5,493 bases of DNA, taken from Chthoniobacter sp. (GTDB lineage Bacteria; Verrucomicrobiota; Verrucomicrobiia; Chthoniobacterales; Chthoniobacteraceae). The notes under the pieces are model-generated. The model saw only the letters and a program-made list of their open reading frames with translations. It was not told where the DNA came from and did no database searches. Below, piece by piece: positions 4,729-5,493 of this stretch (position 1 is the first letter of the stretch; every line of letters begins with the position of its first letter). Location: contig JANXSB010000285.1 in assembly GCA_025352865.1 (NCBI GenBank), forward strand, positions 1 to 5,493, written 5' to 3'. The translations under genes were made by a program, and so were the position numbers.

Positions 4729-5349
4729 ATGAACCGCGTCGCCGGCATTGAGACGGAGTACGGCTGCCTGGTCACCGGCGACACCGCGCACGGTCCCGAG
4801 GCGTGGCCGGTGCGGGTGAAGAATCACCTTTTCAAAAAGGCGCGCGCGGGCGTGATCGACCTGCACTATCGCGACTACGAGGAGCCGCCGGGCAACGGCG
4901 GCTTTTTGCTGAACGGAGGGCGGCTCTACATGGACATGGGGCACCTCGAATATGCGTCGCCGGAATCGCGCACGGTGCGCGATGCGGTGGCCTACGAAAT
5001 CGCCGGCGACCATCTGCTGCAATCCGCGCTGGATGCGCTCGGCGTGAGCGAGGAGGTCGCCTTCATCAAAAACAACATCGATCACCACACCGGCGCGACC
5101 TTCGGCTGCCACGAGAACTATCTGATGAAACGCGAGCTGCAATTCAGCCCGCGGCTGCTCGGCACGCTGCTCTCCTTTCTCGCCACGCGGCAGCTTTTCA
5201 CCGGCGCGGGCCGCGTCGGCCAGGCCAGCCCGCTGGCCTTCGATTTCGAGCCGGACAATGATCCCGCCGCCGTCCCTTTCCGGCTCAGCCAGCGCGCGGA
5301 TCACATCGTGAAAACGGCGCGCAGACCGAAGCGCTCATCCGCCACTTGA
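4729..5349 (+). CDS. dop: Dop/PafA family (Pup deamidase-depupylase or ligase) homologue, C-terminally truncated
   Basis: From ATG 4729 the protein begins MNRVAGIETEYG, the ATP-site strand of the Dop/PafA family (E8, E10). It continues with NGGRLYMDMGHLEYASPE (62-79) holding the catalytic Asp D69, then FIKNNIDHH (112-120), GCHENYLM (126-133), TRQLFTGAGRVGQ (153-165) and LSQRADHIV (186-194). The phrases 'RDAVAYEIAGDH' and 'TGAGRVGQ' look closer to Dop than to PafA. Dop deamidates Pup and removes Pup from proteins tagged for the proteasome; PafA attaches it. Family members have about 450-500 residues. Here similarity ends after V194, a 12-residue Lys/Arg-rich tail follows, and translation stops at 5347-5349. 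The 'RPIINTRDEPHAD' block expected next is absent. The upstream GTG at 4699 is less likely than ATG 4729, where homology starts. The encoded fragment should be non-functional. Whether the break is biological or from assembly is open. Confidence 0.8.
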   Translation: MNRVAGIETEYGCLVTGDTAHGPEAWPVRVKNHLFKKARAGVIDLHYRDYEEPPGNGGFLLNGGRLYMDMGHLEYASPESRTVRDAVAYEIAGDHLLQSALDALGVSEEVAFIKNNIDHHTGATFGCHENYLMKRELQFSPRLLGTLLSFLATRQLFTGAGRVGQASPLAFDFEPDNDPAAVPFRLSQRADHIVKTARRPKRSSAT

Positions 5350-5493
5350 TGATCATGTGGCATAAAAAGAAGGTGCGATTCGGCATGCTGGCCTTCGACC
5401 CGCAGGGGAAGACGCTTGCGCAGGGAATCACCATGCGGCTACAGGAGGAGTACAATGCCCAGAACTATGGAATTAAAGAGGGCGTAAGCTGGG
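5313..5493 (+). CDS. Internal fragment of an unrecognised protein joined to the Dop break (open at window end)
   Basis: In a frame different from Dop, codons from about 5313 read NGAQTEALIRHLMIMWHKKK, then VRFGMLAFDPQGKTLAQG, then ITMRLQEEYNAQNYG, to the window edge without a stop. The pattern looks like genuine globular protein and uses AT-richer codons (31/60 GC at 5341-5400). I do not recognise the family. An ATG at 5349 overlaps the Dop stop as TGATG and could be a start, but the residues before it also look coding. A fragment joined mid-gene is therefore the better reading. Confidence 0.5.

Overview
The window suggests a high-GC, Gram-negative bacterium of the Planctomycetota-Verrucomicrobiota-Chlamydiota group, most likely Verrucomicrobiota. 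This is inference. It rests on a CdsZ-like coiled-coil/zinc-ribbon protein, a Dop/PafA-type (Pup or UBact system) enzyme outside an actinobacterial context, and a near absence of Shine-Dalgarno sequences upstream of the genes. No rRNA, tRNA, CRISPR array or complete insertion sequence was found.

Layout. Positions 1-54 (minus) hold the start of a probable exported protein that diverges from an intact zinc-ribbon/coiled-coil gene (142-843, plus). Positions 846-1992 are a patchwork: one copy of a short repeat, a PIN toxin gene broken by a +1 frameshift (1029-1449), its overlapping ribbon-helix-helix antitoxin (1446-1679), an antisense remnant of what looks like the N-terminus of an RtcB-family RNA ligase (1689-1868), and a second repeat copy. 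Positions 1993-4440 form an accessory block. It contains a HipA/kinase-like protein on the plus strand (1993-2715). Converging on it is a minus-strand cluster, read in the order Phd-type antitoxin (4440-4189), VapC PIN toxin (4192-3713), and DUF262/GmrS-like protein (3644-2685). The DUF262 protein lacks the C-terminal HNH nuclease half usual in long family members. A 288-bp divergent intergenic region follows, with a candidate operator pair and a strong 16-bp hairpin. From 4729 a Dop/PafA homologue begins, but recognisable homology stops after about 194 residues. From about 5313 another reading frame with an unrelated, unrecognised protein runs off the window end.

How the parts fit. The outer genes (zinc ribbon, Dop) look like chromosomal housekeeping genes. 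The middle looks like a small island of defence and addiction genes with lower GC in its core: hand counts give 33/60 at 2101-2160 and 29/60 at 3301-3360, against 40/60 at 541-600 and 39/60 at 4921-4980. Several members are truncated or frameshifted, which suggests repeated insertion and decay. The most useful second looks are the abrupt end of Dop (real deletion or assembly chimera), the antitoxin-VapC-DUF262 arrangement, and the kinase-like protein that converges on it.
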